64,000 nt of DNA from Pseudomonas putida (GTDB lineage Bacteria > Pseudomonadota > Gammaproteobacteria > Pseudomonadales > Pseudomonadaceae). Of this stretch, positions 53,626-64,000 are shown piece by piece. The stretch is taken from NCBI RefSeq assembly GCF_028682455.1, contig NZ_JANHLD010000001.1:992001-1056000 (forward strand), written 5' to 3'. Within the stretch, counting starts at the first letter, position 1. Each line of letters begins with the position of its first letter. Under the pieces are notes generated by a model that saw nothing but the letters and a program-made list of their open reading frames with translations, was not told the origin of the DNA and made no database searches. The position numbers were made by a program, and so were the translations under genes.

Positions 53626-54318
53626 TCAGACTGCGATCGAGAACGACACGTAGGTGCCGGTCAGTGCCGAGGGGCGGCTGGCAATCAGCGGCGCCTGGCC
53701 GGTGTCGGTGCTGCCCAGTACGGCCAGGGCGTAACCCAGGGTGGCGGCCCATTGGTCGCCGGCCTTGGCGCGGCGGGCGGTGGCCAGTTGCAGGGTCGGT
53801 GCCGGGCTGTGCAGGCGCTGCTCGTGCAGGCTGAAACCCTGGCCGCAAACATGCAGCTGGTGGCCCAGTTGCAGCGCGCAGCCATGAGCGGCCTGGGCGC
53901 TGAGCAACTGGTGAGCGGTACGATCAGCGGCTGCACTGTGCTGGCCCAGCCATTGGATGCGGGCGCCGGCGCTGCGGGCCAGGTCAATGATCAGCGCGGC
54001 GCTGGCATCGTCCACCAGGCCGATCAGGCGCTGGCCCTTGCCGTTGGCAAGGCGTTGTTGCAGGGCCTGTACAAAGGCCAGCTCGAGCCCGCTGGGCAGT
54101 ACCTGCAGTTGCGCGCTGGCCGGGCTTGCCTGCAGGCCCTGGACAAACGCAGAGCCTGCGACCTCGGGGCTGACAATGGCCAGGCTCGCGCACTGCGCCG
54201 GGACGCTGCGGCCCAGCACGCTGTTGGCCAGGCCCAGGCCCGAGCTGGCCATGGCTACACCGGCCGCGCCACCCACGGCCATGCCCTTGAGCAACGCGCG
54301 ACGTTGGAGAGTCATCAT
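53626..54318 (-). CDS. pchX: PchX-like protein with twin-arginine signal
   Basis: This 230-aa protein begins LQRRALLKGMAVGGAAGVAM, a Tat-type signal. The rest has no recognised domain. Its place between pchC and pchF is that of pchX in P. putida NCIMB 9866/9869, a gene of unclear function near p-cresol methylhydroxylase. A chaperone or maturation role in moving or flavinylating PchF is inferred. Translation starts at ATG 54318, with a second ATG next to it. Confidence 0.75.
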   Translation of the reverse strand: MMTLQRRALLKGMAVGGAAGVAMASSGLGLANSVLGRSVPAQCASLAIVSPEVAGSAFVQGLQASPASAQLQVLPSGLELAFVQALQQRLANGKGQRLIGLVDDASAALIIDLARSAGARIQWLGQHSAAADRTAHQLLSAQAAHGCALQLGHQLHVCGQGFSLHEQRLHSPAPTLQLATARRAKAGDQWAATLGYALAVLGSTDTGQAPLIASRPSALTGTYVSFSIAV

Positions 54319-54328
54319 GGTCGGGCCC

Positions 54329-54664
54329 TCAGGGTTTGGCAGCTGGGGCAGGGGACTTGGACAAGTACTCGCCCACCTGTTGCAGCGCGTTGTCGTCGAT
54401 GAACGAGGCCGGGAACGCCGGCATGGCCCGAAAGCCGTTGCGCACCACGGCGCTGATGTACGCCGGCGGCAGTTGCCGGCCTTTTATTTGCGGGCCAACC
54501 TGGCCTTCGTGGCAGTGGCCGCAGACTTTGGCGTAGACGTTCTCGCCGCTTTTCCACACACCGTCGCCATCGGCGGCGGCGCTGCCGGCAAGCAGCACCA
54601 GGGGCAGGGCAAGGCAGGCATTGACGGTCCGTCGCACAGCCTGGCGGTTGGGCAGTAGGGACAT
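54329..54664 (-). CDS. pchC: p-Cresol methylhydroxylase, cytochrome c subunit
   Basis: This 111-aa protein has a signal peptide (VNACLALPLVLLAGSAAA), a CGHCH haem site and a Met in FRAMPAF for the sixth ligand. It is small, as for the PCMH cytochrome (about 80 residues mature). It takes electrons from PchF. The start at 54664 has AAGGAG upstream. The order pchA-pchC-pchX-pchF matches the known operon. Confidence 0.9.
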   Translation of the reverse strand: MSLLPNRQAVRRTVNACLALPLVLLAGSAAADGDGVWKSGENVYAKVCGHCHEGQVGPQIKGRQLPPAYISAVVRNGFRAMPAFPASFIDDNALQQVGEYLSKSPAPAAKP

Positions 54665-54714
54665 TGCGGACTCCTTATTGTTATGGGGTAGGGCAACGCA
54701 GAGAGAGTGGCCAA

Positions 54715-56190
54715 TCAAAATGGATAGGCCCGTGGGTGGTGCTGTACGGTGATCCAGTGATCGGTGGTGAACTCCGCGATGGCCCAGTCGCCGTTGAAGC
54801 GTCCAAGGCCCGAGTTCTTCTCGCCACCGAAGGGTGCGTTGGGTTCGTCGTTGACCGGGATGTCGTTGATGTGGGTCATGCCGGCATGGATCTGCTGGGC
54901 GAACTGCACTCCGCGCTCCAGGCTTGCGCTGAACACCGCGCTGGACAGCCCGTACTCGCTGCGGTTGGCCAGCTCCAGGGCATGTTCGGCATCGCGCGCG
55001 GCCTGGATGCCCACCAGCGGGCCGAAGATTTCCTCGTGGGCGATGTCCATGTCGGCGGTGACGTTGCCGAACACATGGGGGGGCAATACGTTGCCCTGGG
55101 CCTGGCCACCGGTGAGCAGGTGCGCACCTTCGGCCAGGGCGGTGGCGATCTTGTCCTGCAGGCCGGCCAGTTGCCGTTCATTGATGACCGGGCCGATCAC
55201 CGTGCCGGGCAGGCTCGGGTCACCATACGGCAGGGCCTTGACCCGCTCGACGAAGCGCTCGGTGAAGGCTGCGAGCAGCGGTTGCTCGACGATGATGCGG
55301 TTGACCGCCATGCAGATCTGGCCCTGGTGCAGGAACTTGCCGACCACGGCCGCATTGACCGCCTGCTCCAGGTCGGCATCGGCCAGCACCACGAACGGGC
55401 TGTTGCCGCCCAGCTCCAGGGCCAGGTGCTTGAGGTGTTCGCCGCCGCTGGCGATGCGGCCGATGTTGCGACCCACCTGGGTGGAGCCGGTGAAGGAAAT
55501 GAACGCCGGCACCGGGTGCTCGACGAAGGCGTCGCCGATCTCGGCGCCGGCACCGACCACCACGCTCAGGGCACCTGCCGGCAGCCCGGCTTCTTCGAAG
55601 ATACGCGCCAGCAGCAGGCCGCCGCTGACCGGGGTGTCGCTGGCCGGCTTGACCACCACGGTATTGCCCAGGGCCAGGGCAGGCGCCAGGGAGCGGGCAG
55701 TCAGGTGCAGGGGGAAGTTCCAAGGGCTGATCACCCCGATCACACCCAGGGGCTTGCGGTACACGCGGCTTTCCTTGCCAGGGATGTTCGAGGCGACGAT
55801 GCGCCCGTGCACGCGGCTGGGCAGGCTGGCCGACTCGAGGATGATGGCGCGGGCGGCGCCCCATTCGATCTGGGCCTTGATCCGGGTGCTGCCCGACTCG
55901 CGGATGATCCAGTCGATGATCTCTTCGCGGCGCTCATCGAAAATGCGCGCCGCCGCCAGCATTACCTGGCTGCGGGCGGCTGGCGCGTGCGCGGCCCACT
56001 CGGGCTGTACCTGTCGGGCGCCGCGGTAGGCGGCATCGAGGTCTTCGCGAGTAGCCAGGGGAATGTGCAGCAGGGCCTGCTGGTTGAATGGGTCGGTCAC
56101 CGTCAGCGAGCGCTCGGCACTGCCGGCGCGCCACTGGCCGGCCAAGGGCTGCAGATGAAGGTTCTGGTAGGCAGGGCGGGAAGGTGTCAT
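54715..56190 (-). CDS. pchA: 4-Hydroxybenzaldehyde dehydrogenase
   Basis: This 491-aa aldehyde dehydrogenase has [13 protein letters not shown] (Glu), [12 protein letters not shown] (catalytic Cys) and [20 protein letters not shown]. It is the first gene of the pch operon, behind a sigma-54-type promoter. Here it should oxidise 4-hydroxybenzaldehyde to 4-hydroxybenzoate, the PobA substrate; vanillin dehydrogenase is a close family alternative. The ATG at 56190 is chosen; the open frame upstream reads through the promoter and is not coding. Confidence 0.85.
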   Translation of the reverse strand: MTPSRPAYQNLHLQPLAGQWRAGSAERSLTVTDPFNQQALLHIPLATREDLDAAYRGARQVQPEWAAHAPAARSQVMLAAARIFDERREEIIDWIIRESGSTRIKAQIEWGAARAIILESASLPSRVHGRIVASNIPGKESRVYRKPLGVIGVISPWNFPLHLTARSLAPALALGNTVVVKPASDTPVSGGLLLARIFEEAGLPAGALSVVVGAGAEIGDAFVEHPVPAFISFTGSTQVGRNIGRIASGGEHLKHLALELGGNSPFVVLADADLEQAVNAAVVGKFLHQGQICMAVNRIIVEQPLLAAFTERFVERVKALPYGDPSLPGTVIGPVINERQLAGLQDKIATALAEGAHLLTGGQAQGNVLPPHVFGNVTADMDIAHEEIFGPLVGIQAARDAEHALELANRSEYGLSSAVFSASLERGVQFAQQIHAGMTHINDIPVNDEPNAPFGGEKNSGLGRFNGDWAIAEFTTDHWITVQHHPRAYPF

Positions 56191-56232
56191 CGGCTTCTCT
56201 CTTTTGTTGTGACATTGCGATGAATAGCCCTT

Positions 56233-56248
56233 AACAACTATCGTGCCA
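56233..56248 (-). promoter_or_regulatory. Sigma-54-type promoter of the pch operon
   Basis: On the minus strand the sequence is TGGCACGATAGTTGTT: TGGCAC as the -24 element and TTGTT as the -12 element (consensus TTGCW), correctly spaced. It lies 43 bp before pchA, between it and a divergent sigma-54 activator gene. Confidence 0.7.
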
Positions 56249-56520
56249 CCTCTTGGTTGACGATAAAAATTCAATAAAAACAGTATGTTGTGTGTTTTTT
56301 TAGGGGTTGTAGGCAAGGCGCAGGCGCTGCGGGTGCGAAAATTTATGCAGAGAAGTCGGCGTTTGCAGAAAGCTCGACAACGCCGCTTGGCCGTGAAAAA
56401 TCCGTGCGGTTATCGGACGTTTTCAGGCGATGTCTGTGCGCTATGACTGACTGTCGATTGACCCCGGCGGGCCGGGGGGCATACTGAAGGCCTTTACCTT
56501 CTGCCTTGCACATATTGCCT

Positions 56521-58359
56521 ATGACTCCTACAACACCTGGCAAATCGGGTCGGCCTGTTGACGAAGCGTTCTTCAAACAACTGCTGGGTCGCCACAAGCG
56601 CCTGATCGTCGATCGCACCAATCAATTTGGCAGCACCGGCCTGCCGTCGGCCGAGCAACTGGCCGAGTCGGTGGCCTTTGCCCCCCAGGACGGCAGCATC
56701 TGGCTGTGCGGCCAGCGCATGATGCTGCTGCAAGGCTCGGCATTTGGCGCCATTCGCCGCGAACTGATCGACGCCCTGGGCCTGGACAAGGCCCGTGGCC
56801 TGCTCACCCGCATCGGCTGGCAGGCCGGTGCCCGCGATGCCGCGCAGGTCAGCGAGCAATGGCCCGAGGGCGATCACGCCAGCCTCTACAGTGCAGGCCC
56901 GCGCCTGCACATGCTCGAGGGCATGGTGAATGTCGAGGTGGTGCGCTTCGAGATCGATTCGAGCATCGGTCATTTCTATTCCGAGTTTCTCTGGCACAAC
57001 TCCCTGGAAGTCGATGAGCACATCGCCGCCTATGGCCTGGGCGGGGAGCCGGCGTGCTGGATGGAAATCGGCTACGCCAGTGGCTATGCCTCATCGTTGC
57101 TCGGGCGCCTGGTGGTGTTTCGCGAGCACCAGTGCCGGGCCATGGGCCATGCGGCTTGCCGGATCGTCGGCAAGCCTGCCGAGCAGTGGGACGACATCGA
57201 TATCGACCTGGCGTACCTGGACCCCGGTGATTTTCTCAGCCGCAGTGCCTATCACGCCGGGGTCGACACACCGGTGGCGGACCTTGAAGTACCTGCCGAT
57301 GGCAAGCAACTGGTGGGTATCTCGGCAAGCTTCGTGGCCGCCAGCCAATTGCTGCAACGGGTGGCGCCGACCCAGGCCACGGTGTTGCTCACCGGTGAGT
57401 CGGGGGTGGGCAAGGAGTTGTTCGCCCGCACCCTGCACCAGGCCAGCAGCCGCCAGCACATCCCGATGGTGGCGCTCAACTGCGCGACGCTGCCGGAGAA
57501 TCTGGTGGAGGCCGAACTGTTTGGGGTCGAGCGCGGTGCCTACACCGGTGCCGAACGCTCGCGACCCGGGCGCTTCGAGCGGGCCCACGGCGGCACCTTG
57601 TTCCTGGATGAAATCGGCACCTTGAGCCTGCATGCGCAAAGCAAGATCCTGCGCGCCCTGCAGGAAGGTGAAATCGAGCGGGTGGGCGGCAGTGCGCCGA
57701 TCCAGGTGGATGTGCGGGTGATCGCTGCCACGAACCTGGACCTGCGTCGTGAGGTGGAGGCGGGGCGCTTTCGCGAAGACCTGTTCTATCGCCTGAACGT
57801 GTTCCCCATTCATTTGCCGCCGCTGCGTGAGCGGCGCGAAGACATCCCGCTGTTGATGAGCTACTTCCTGCGCACTTTCAGCCAGCGTCATGGCCGCCAG
57901 TTGGCGGGCTTCAGCATGCGCCTGGTGAACGCGCTGTTGACCTACCGTTTTCCCGGCAACATTCGTGAGCTGCAAAACCTGGTGGAGCGCGGCGTGATCG
58001 CTGCCAGCGACGGCGAGGTGATGGACGTGGTGCACCTGGCCGAAGCCGGTGCGCCGCTGATGGAGGCGGCCATCGGCCTGACCACCGAGGGGCGGCTGGC
58101 CATGGGCAAGGTAGCGCCCGAGTCGATGCCTGCCTCTGATGGCGGTGCAATGCCGGCAGGCGAGGGCGGGGCGCCGGAGCTTGCCAGCCTGCAGGCGTTC
58201 TTCAGCGGCCAGCAGCGGGTGCTGGGGACGTCGTTGGAAGAGATCGAGCGGCGCCTGGTGCAACTGGCTCTGGAGCGATCCGGTGGCAATGTCACCGCGG
58301 CGGCGCAGATGCTCGGCATGAGCCGCGCCCAGGTCAGCTACCGGCTCAAGGGCAGCTGA
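56521..58359 (+). CDS. Sigma-54-dependent activator of the XylR/DmpR class
   Basis: This 612-aa protein has an N-terminal XylR_N/4-vinyl-reductase sensor region (residues ~20-200: FGSTGLPSAEQLAESVAF, GEPACWMEIGYASGYAS). The AAA+ domain has Walker A TGESGVGKE near 291, GAYTGA near 340, Walker B TLFLDEIGTL, and a C-terminal Fis-type HTH (GGNVTAAAQMLGMSRAQ). Such proteins bind an aromatic compound and drive RpoN promoters. It is divergent from pchA and convergent with the MetA-type gene; both of those have RpoN-type promoters. The likely inducer is p-cresol or a similar phenol. No clear ribosome site is seen before the ATG. Confidence 0.85.
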   Translation: MTPTTPGKSGRPVDEAFFKQLLGRHKRLIVDRTNQFGSTGLPSAEQLAESVAFAPQDGSIWLCGQRMMLLQGSAFGAIRRELIDALGLDKARGLLTRIGWQAGARDAAQVSEQWPEGDHASLYSAGPRLHMLEGMVNVEVVRFEIDSSIGHFYSEFLWHNSLEVDEHIAAYGLGGEPACWMEIGYASGYASSLLGRLVVFREHQCRAMGHAACRIVGKPAEQWDDIDIDLAYLDPGDFLSRSAYHAGVDTPVADLEVPADGKQLVGISASFVAASQLLQRVAPTQATVLLTGESGVGKELFARTLHQASSRQHIPMVALNCATLPENLVEAELFGVERGAYTGAERSRPGRFERAHGGTLFLDEIGTLSLHAQSKILRALQEGEIERVGGSAPIQVDVRVIAATNLDLRREVEAGRFREDLFYRLNVFPIHLPPLRERREDIPLLMSYFLRTFSQRHGRQLAGFSMRLVNALLTYRFPGNIRELQNLVERGVIAASDGEVMDVVHLAEAGAPLMEAAIGLTTEGRLAMGKVAPESMPASDGGAMPAGEGGAPELASLQAFFSGQQRVLGTSLEEIERRLVQLALERSGGNVTAAAQMLGMSRAQVSYRLKGS

Positions 58360-58374
58360 CCCGGGGCGCTCGTT

Positions 58375-59298
58375 TCACAGCGCGGTGGTGAATTTGAACC
58401 AGTAGGTCTGGCCTTCGGTACGGTTGCGCACGCCGGAGTCGTCCTGCCATTTGGCGCTGAACATCCAGCCCTGCTTGCTGCTGTATTGCACGGCAGGGCC
58501 GATGGAGAACGAACGGCCGCGGTTGCCATCGTTGGCATCGACCAGGGCGGCCGCCGCGCAGTCGCTGGCGCTGCATTTATCATCGCTGATCTGCTGGTAG
58601 GCATGCCCGCCAACGCCCAGCACCCAACCATTGCCCATGCCCCAGCCCAAGGTGTAGTCGGCGTGCAGCTCGCGGCCGGACTGGTAGTGGGTGGCGCGGT
58701 TTTCGAAGTTGTAGTCGTGCATCAGGCGTATGTCGGCGTTCAGGCCGTCGGGGTCCAGGTAGGTCATGGCCAGCACGGCTTGCACGGTGTAGTAGTTGTT
58801 GCCGAGGTTGATCAGGTCGTCTTCGTCGTATTCGCTGGCTGTGGGCAGGACGAAATCGACACCGGTGGCGATGTGCAGTTTGTCGCTGGGGTGAAAGCCG
58901 ATCACCGGGCCCAGGTGGGCGTCGCCAATGCCGCGCTTGTGGTCGTGGGGGCCGTTCTTGACGTTCAGGCGCATGTCGTTGAGGGGTAGCAGGGCATGGA
59001 AGCCCAGGTCGCCGCCGAACACTTTCTGCTCGGTGACCCAGACCAGGCGTGGTGCCAGGGTAGTGACTCGGAGGTCGATGTCGGCGGCCTTGGCGCCGCT
59101 GTTGTCGCGCAGGGTGTCGGCCAGGTAGTTGCCGGCGAACAGTTGGCCGTAGGTGCCTGGCGGCGGCAGGATGCCCATGCCGTAGATTTCGATGCCATTG
59201 GGCCAGGAAGAGATGCCGCCTTCGGTGGCGTGGACGTGCAAGGCGCAGGTGGTCAGGAGCAGGCCGGCGGTGAGGTGGCGAGGGGTGTTTTTGAACAT
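58375..59298 (-). CDS. MetA-pathway-type outer-membrane transporter (phenol_MetA_deg)
   Basis: This 307-aa protein has a signal peptide (LTAGLLLTTCALHVHA). A beta-barrel pattern follows (GISSWPNGIEIYGMGILPPP, AKAADIDLRVTTLAPRLVWV, GIGDAHLGPVIGFHP). It ends YWFKFTTAL with a C-terminal hydrophobic residue. This family accompanies phenol and aromatic meta-cleavage genes and is thought to be an outer-membrane uptake channel. It has its own sigma-54-type promoter at 59358-59373. It would take up p-cresol or a related compound. Confidence 0.8.
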   Translation of the reverse strand: MFKNTPRHLTAGLLLTTCALHVHATEGGISSWPNGIEIYGMGILPPPGTYGQLFAGNYLADTLRDNSGAKAADIDLRVTTLAPRLVWVTEQKVFGGDLGFHALLPLNDMRLNVKNGPHDHKRGIGDAHLGPVIGFHPSDKLHIATGVDFVLPTASEYDEDDLINLGNNYYTVQAVLAMTYLDPDGLNADIRLMHDYNFENRATHYQSGRELHADYTLGWGMGNGWVLGVGGHAYQQISDDKCSASDCAAAALVDANDGNRGRSFSIGPAVQYSSKQGWMFSAKWQDDSGVRNRTEGQTYWFKFTTAL

Positions 59299-59357
59299 GG
59301 AAGGTCAGCCTTATTGTTATGGGTGATGCGTCGGGTAGCGACGCTCACATTGACCTT

Positions 59358-59373
59358 CTCAATATTTGTGCCA
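59358..59373 (-). promoter_or_regulatory. Sigma-54-type promoter of the MetA-type transporter gene
   Basis: On the minus strand: TGGCACAAATATTGAG, that is TGGCAC, five bases, TTGAG (consensus TTGCW). The TGGCAC matches that of the pch promoter exactly. It lies 60 bp before the start at 59298. Confidence 0.6.
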
Positions 59374-59475
59374 GGTTTAAAATTGTTGTTTATCAATGGG
59401 TTATGTATTTGGTTGGAGTTTGGGTGGTGGAGTTTGTTAAGGAAATTCTGCGGGGTGGATAAAAGTCTTGGGGGC

Positions 59476-59684
59476 TTATCCATTATTTGTGGTGACCAGG
59501 GGGCCTACGCTGCGCTTCGGATCCCCTCACTACGCTTCGCATCTTCGGCCTTTGTCGAAGGCGCTTCGCGCCAGCCCCTGCACGACAGCTCCGTTCGGCC
59601 CTTCTGGTTAACGGGGCCGGAAGATCAACAGCACAATTGGCCGCGCCTTTGCCGGCCTGCGTCGTACCTGTAGGTGCGGGCGAT
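59476..59684 (+). repeat. Partial copy of the long intergenic repeat
   Basis: TTATCCATTATTTGTGGTGA, then CCAGGGGGCCTACGCTGCGC, CTACGCTTCGCATCTTCGGC, and GGCCCTTCTGGTTAACGGGG match the 32-34 kb family, with several internal deletions. The gap from the MetA-type promoter to pobR holds no other gene. Confidence 0.85.
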
Positions 59685-61945
<2,261 letters not shown>

Positions 61946-61962
61946 GCGAAGGAGGGTGGATC

Positions 61963-62151
61963 ATGGGTGTGTTCGACTGGAAACACTGGGTGGTTCTGCT
62001 GGTCGTGGTGGTGCTGGTGTTCGGCAGCAAGCGCTTGAAGACCTTGGGTGCCGACCTGGGCGAGTCGATCAAGGGCTTTCGGCGTTCGGTGAGCAGCGAC
62101 GAGCAAGTGACACCGCCGGTGGCGGTAGAGCGCCAGCCTCGCCAGGACTAG
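61963..62151 (+). CDS. TatA-like protein
   Basis: This 62-aa protein has the TatA/E plan: a short N-terminus, a membrane helix ([17 protein letters not shown], with the FGSKRL hinge), an amphipathic helix ([15 protein letters not shown]) and a polar tail. A strong site (GAAGGAGGG) precedes it, and it starts 17 bp after pobA. It has no tatB/tatC partner, so it is an extra TatA. A link to export of PchX, which carries a Tat signal and is encoded 7.6 kb away, is a possibility only. Confidence 0.85.
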   Translation: MGVFDWKHWVVLLVVVVLVFGSKRLKTLGADLGESIKGFRRSVSSDEQVTPPVAVERQPRQD

Positions 62152-62167
62152 CGCCCCCTGTGGCGGT

Positions 62168-62188
62168 GCCCGCGGATCAGGCGCGGGC
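62168..62188. terminator. Hairpin at the convergent tatA-like and ankyrin gene ends
   Basis: GCCCGCG (62168-62174) pairs with CGCGGGC (62182-62188). It overlaps the end of the ankyrin gene and lies 16 bp after the tatA-like stop. There is no T-run. Confidence 0.35.
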
Positions 62189-62854
62189 GCCCGCCGCCAG
62201 CAGTAGCTTCTCCATCGCCGTATAACCGCGCTGGCGCGCATGGGCCAGCGGGGTCACGCCGTCCTTGTCGGCGATGTTCACATCGGCCCCGGCCTTGATC
62301 AGCAACTCGACGATCTCGACATGCCGGGCGCCGCCATCGCTGAGCACGATGGCCTCCATCAGCGCCGTCCAGTGCAGGCGATTGATGTGGTTCACGTCGA
62401 CGCCCGCCTCGATCAGTGTGCGTACCGTCTCTACATGCCCACGCTCGGCGGCCGGGATCAGCGCCGTGCCGCCGTAGCGGTTGGTGCTCTTGAGGTCGGC
62501 GCCGTGGCGCAGGGTCAGTTGCAGGATCTGGTCGAGTCCGCGGGCACCGGCGTACAGGTACGGGCTGTCGTCGATGTTGTCCTTGGCGTTGACGTCGGCG
62601 CCGGCTTCGATCAGTACCTTGGCGGCCTCGATGCGGTTGCCGTGGGTTGCCAGCAGCAGCGGGGTGCGACCCAGTTTGTCGCGGGCCTCGAGGTTGGCGC
62701 CCTGGTCGAGCAGGCGTTTGACCTGGGTGGCATCGCCCTGTTCGGCAGCTTCGCGCAGTTGGCTTTCCAGCACGCCGCCTTCGGCGTTGGCAGTGAGCGA
62801 GGTCATCATGGCAAACAGGAATGCGAAGAAAACGTTCAGGTGTTCAAGGCGCAT
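62177..62854 (-). CDS. Exported ankyrin-repeat protein
   Basis: This 225-aa protein has a signal peptide (VFFAFLFAMMTSLTANA). About six ankyrin repeats follow (LGRTPLLLATHGNRIEAAKV, YGGTALIPAAERGHVETVRT, DGVTPLAHARQRGYTAMEKL). It probably serves as a periplasmic binding module. Its partner is unknown. It is divergent from a LysR gene, with 78 bp between. Confidence 0.85.
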   Translation of the reverse strand: MRLEHLNVFFAFLFAMMTSLTANAEGGVLESQLREAAEQGDATQVKRLLDQGANLEARDKLGRTPLLLATHGNRIEAAKVLIEAGADVNAKDNIDDSPYLYAGARGLDQILQLTLRHGADLKSTNRYGGTALIPAAERGHVETVRTLIEAGVDVNHINRLHWTALMEAIVLSDGGARHVEIVELLIKAGADVNIADKDGVTPLAHARQRGYTAMEKLLLAAGARA

Positions 62855-62932
62855 TCGGCGGTCTCCGTGTGTTGTTTCGTGAGTTGGCGCATGATAGAAA
62901 TCACGTCACGCATTTAGAAGTTAAATATTCGC

Positions 62933-63814
62933 ATGAACATCAGTGTGAAACCGAATAGATCGCTGTTCGATCTCGACTTGCTCAGGGCCATTGTCGTGGT
63001 GGCCGACTGTGGCAGCTTTACCACGGCGGCGGCACGGCTGCACTCCACCCAGTCGACGGTGAGCCAGAAGGTCCGGCGCCTGGAAGACATGGTCGGCCAC
63101 CGCCTTCTGGTACGCGGCAACCGCGACGTGCTGCCCACCGATGCCGGTCAGACGCTGCTTGGCTACGCCCGGCACATGCTGGCCTTGAACGACCAGATGC
63201 TCGAAGCCCTGGCCGGCGCGACCGTAGGGGTGACGGTGCGCCTCGGAGTACCCGAGGACTTTGTCGGCGGGCGCACCACCAACGCCTTGTCGGCGTTCAA
63301 CCGCAAGTACCAGCAGGTCAAGCTGGAAGTCACCAGCGGCCTTTGTCGCGACCTGAGCCAGAGCTACGACAACGGCGAACTTGACCTGGTGCTGCTCAAG
63401 CAGCGGCGCAACAGCCGTGAAGGCGTGGCCTGCTGGCCCGAGGAATTGCAATGGATCGACAGCGCCAGCACGTCCTCTATCGACCTCGACCCGATCCCGC
63501 TGGTGACCTTTCCGCCGCGCGGCCTGTACCGCGATGACATGATCAACGCCATCGAAGGCATGGGCCGGCGCTGGCGTATCAGCTTTACCAGCTCGAGCCT
63601 GAGTGGTATCCAGGCGGCCGTGGCCGACGGCATGGGCATCAGCCTGCTGCCGCCGCGTGCGGCAACCCGCGAGCATGTTGTGCTGGGGCAACAGAACGGG
63701 CTACCGGAGATCGACAGCTATGAAATCGTCATCGTCCATCGGCCCACGGCCGATCCAATGGTCAAGGAGCTGGCGGGGGTATTGGCGAGTCTGCTTGAGG
63801 CGCACGAGGTTTGA
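62933..63814 (+). CDS. LysR-type regulator
   Basis: This 293-aa protein has the HTH SFTTAAARLHSTQSTVSQKV in the first 55 residues and a LysR effector domain (VTVRLGVPEDFVGGRTTNAL). Its C-terminus overlaps the end of the convergent START-domain gene by 53 bp. The target is unknown; the divergent ankyrin gene is one candidate. Confidence 0.8.
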   Translation: MNISVKPNRSLFDLDLLRAIVVVADCGSFTTAAARLHSTQSTVSQKVRRLEDMVGHRLLVRGNRDVLPTDAGQTLLGYARHMLALNDQMLEALAGATVGVTVRLGVPEDFVGGRTTNALSAFNRKYQQVKLEVTSGLCRDLSQSYDNGELDLVLLKQRRNSREGVACWPEELQWIDSASTSSIDLDPIPLVTFPPRGLYRDDMINAIEGMGRRWRISFTSSSLSGIQAAVADGMGISLLPPRAATREHVVLGQQNGLPEIDSYEIVIVHRPTADPMVKELAGVLASLLEAHEV

Positions 63815-64000
63815 GGTCGCCTGGGTCGCTGGTCGGTTCACGCACGCCCTGGCGCTCGGCTACCGCGCGCAAGGTGCGCAGCGACACCATCGGTGCGTCG
63901 ATCACGAACTGGTTGGCCAGCCATGAGGGGATGTCGCCGGCAGGCTCGGCCTCCAGCTGGTAGGTCACTTCGGTCAATTGCTCGCCCTTCGGGACCAGGA
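63762..64000 (-). CDS. START-domain protein, C-terminal part
   Basis: The last ~79 codons of a minus-strand gene that continues beyond the window. The stretch TEVTYQLEAEPAGDIPSWLA, then NQFVIDAPMVSLRTLR, is the closing part of a bacterial START/lipid-binding domain. A proline-rich tail (ADSPIPPPAP) follows and overlaps the LysR gene end. It may bind a lipid or sterol. Only the C-terminus is visible. Confidence 0.75.
   Translation of the reverse strand, partial: LVPKGEQLTEVTYQLEAEPAGDIPSWLANQFVIDAPMVSLRTLRAVAERQGVREPTSDPGDLKPRAPQADSPIPPPAP

Noticed and set aside
53615..53848. N-terminal extension of the pchF frame
   Set aside because: The extra 78 codons overlap pchX, are Arg/Pro-rich, and the ATG at 53614 has its own site and gives the family length.

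Overview
This 64 kb window looks like a chromosomal segment of a Pseudomonas of the P. putida group. The coding is GC-rich, with REP-type palindromes, a DUF6124 gene, a p-cresol/4-hydroxybenzoate pathway and a steroid-degradation cluster. No rRNA, tRNA or CRISPR array was seen.

Layout. (1) 1-1665: end of one SDR gene, a second SDR and a SnoaL-like (BaiE-like) gene. (2) 1666-9182: a foreign-looking, AT-richer module with a VasX/BTH_I2691-type type VI secretion effector and four tandem copies of a membrane immunity-like gene on an exact 913-bp period. The module is bracketed by a direct repeat of about 85 bp taken from the 3' end of the SnoaL gene, so it appears to interrupt the steroid cluster. 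(3) 9312-31731: a steroid/bile-acid catabolic block. It holds two heteromeric acyl-CoA dehydrogenase pairs, an HsaC/TesB extradiol dioxygenase, ipdA, ipdB, ipdC, echA20, fadA6-like and ipdF-like genes for the last two steroid rings (HIP), a MaoC hydratase, thiolases, a YCF48/RND/DUF1329 envelope set, a LuxR-type regulator carrying a frameshift, and kshA. A 20-bp box recurs upstream of six transcription units in this block and nowhere else I could find. (4) 31953-34430: repeat-dominated DNA around one DUF6124 gene. (5) 34439-47531: a second beta-oxidation block (hydroxyacyl-CoA dehydrogenase, 596-aa acyl-CoA dehydrogenase, Fe-alcohol dehydrogenase, thioesterase, thiolase) with one LysR and two AraC-type regulators beside it (plus another LysR at its left end), and a second DUF1302/DUF1329 envelope pair. 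(6) 47736-51531: an SdsA1-type alkylsulfatase and a membrane diguanylate cyclase. (7) 51615-59298: the p-cresol operon pchA-pchC-pchX-pchF plus an extra cytochrome c, its sigma-54 activator and an outer-membrane MetA-type transporter, with two sigma-54-type promoters. (8) 59685-62151: pobR, pobA and a small tatA-like gene. (9) 62177-64000: an ankyrin protein, a LysR regulator and the end of a START-domain gene.

How the genes fit together. KshA opens steroid ring B, HsaC cleaves the resulting catechol ring A, and EchA20, IpdAB, IpdC, IpdF, FadA6 and the acyl-CoA dehydrogenases degrade rings C and D. In the right half, PchCF oxidises p-cresol to 4-hydroxybenzaldehyde, PchA makes 4-hydroxybenzoate and PobA makes protocatechuate. 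Functions are assigned from motifs and remembered family sequences, not from database searches.
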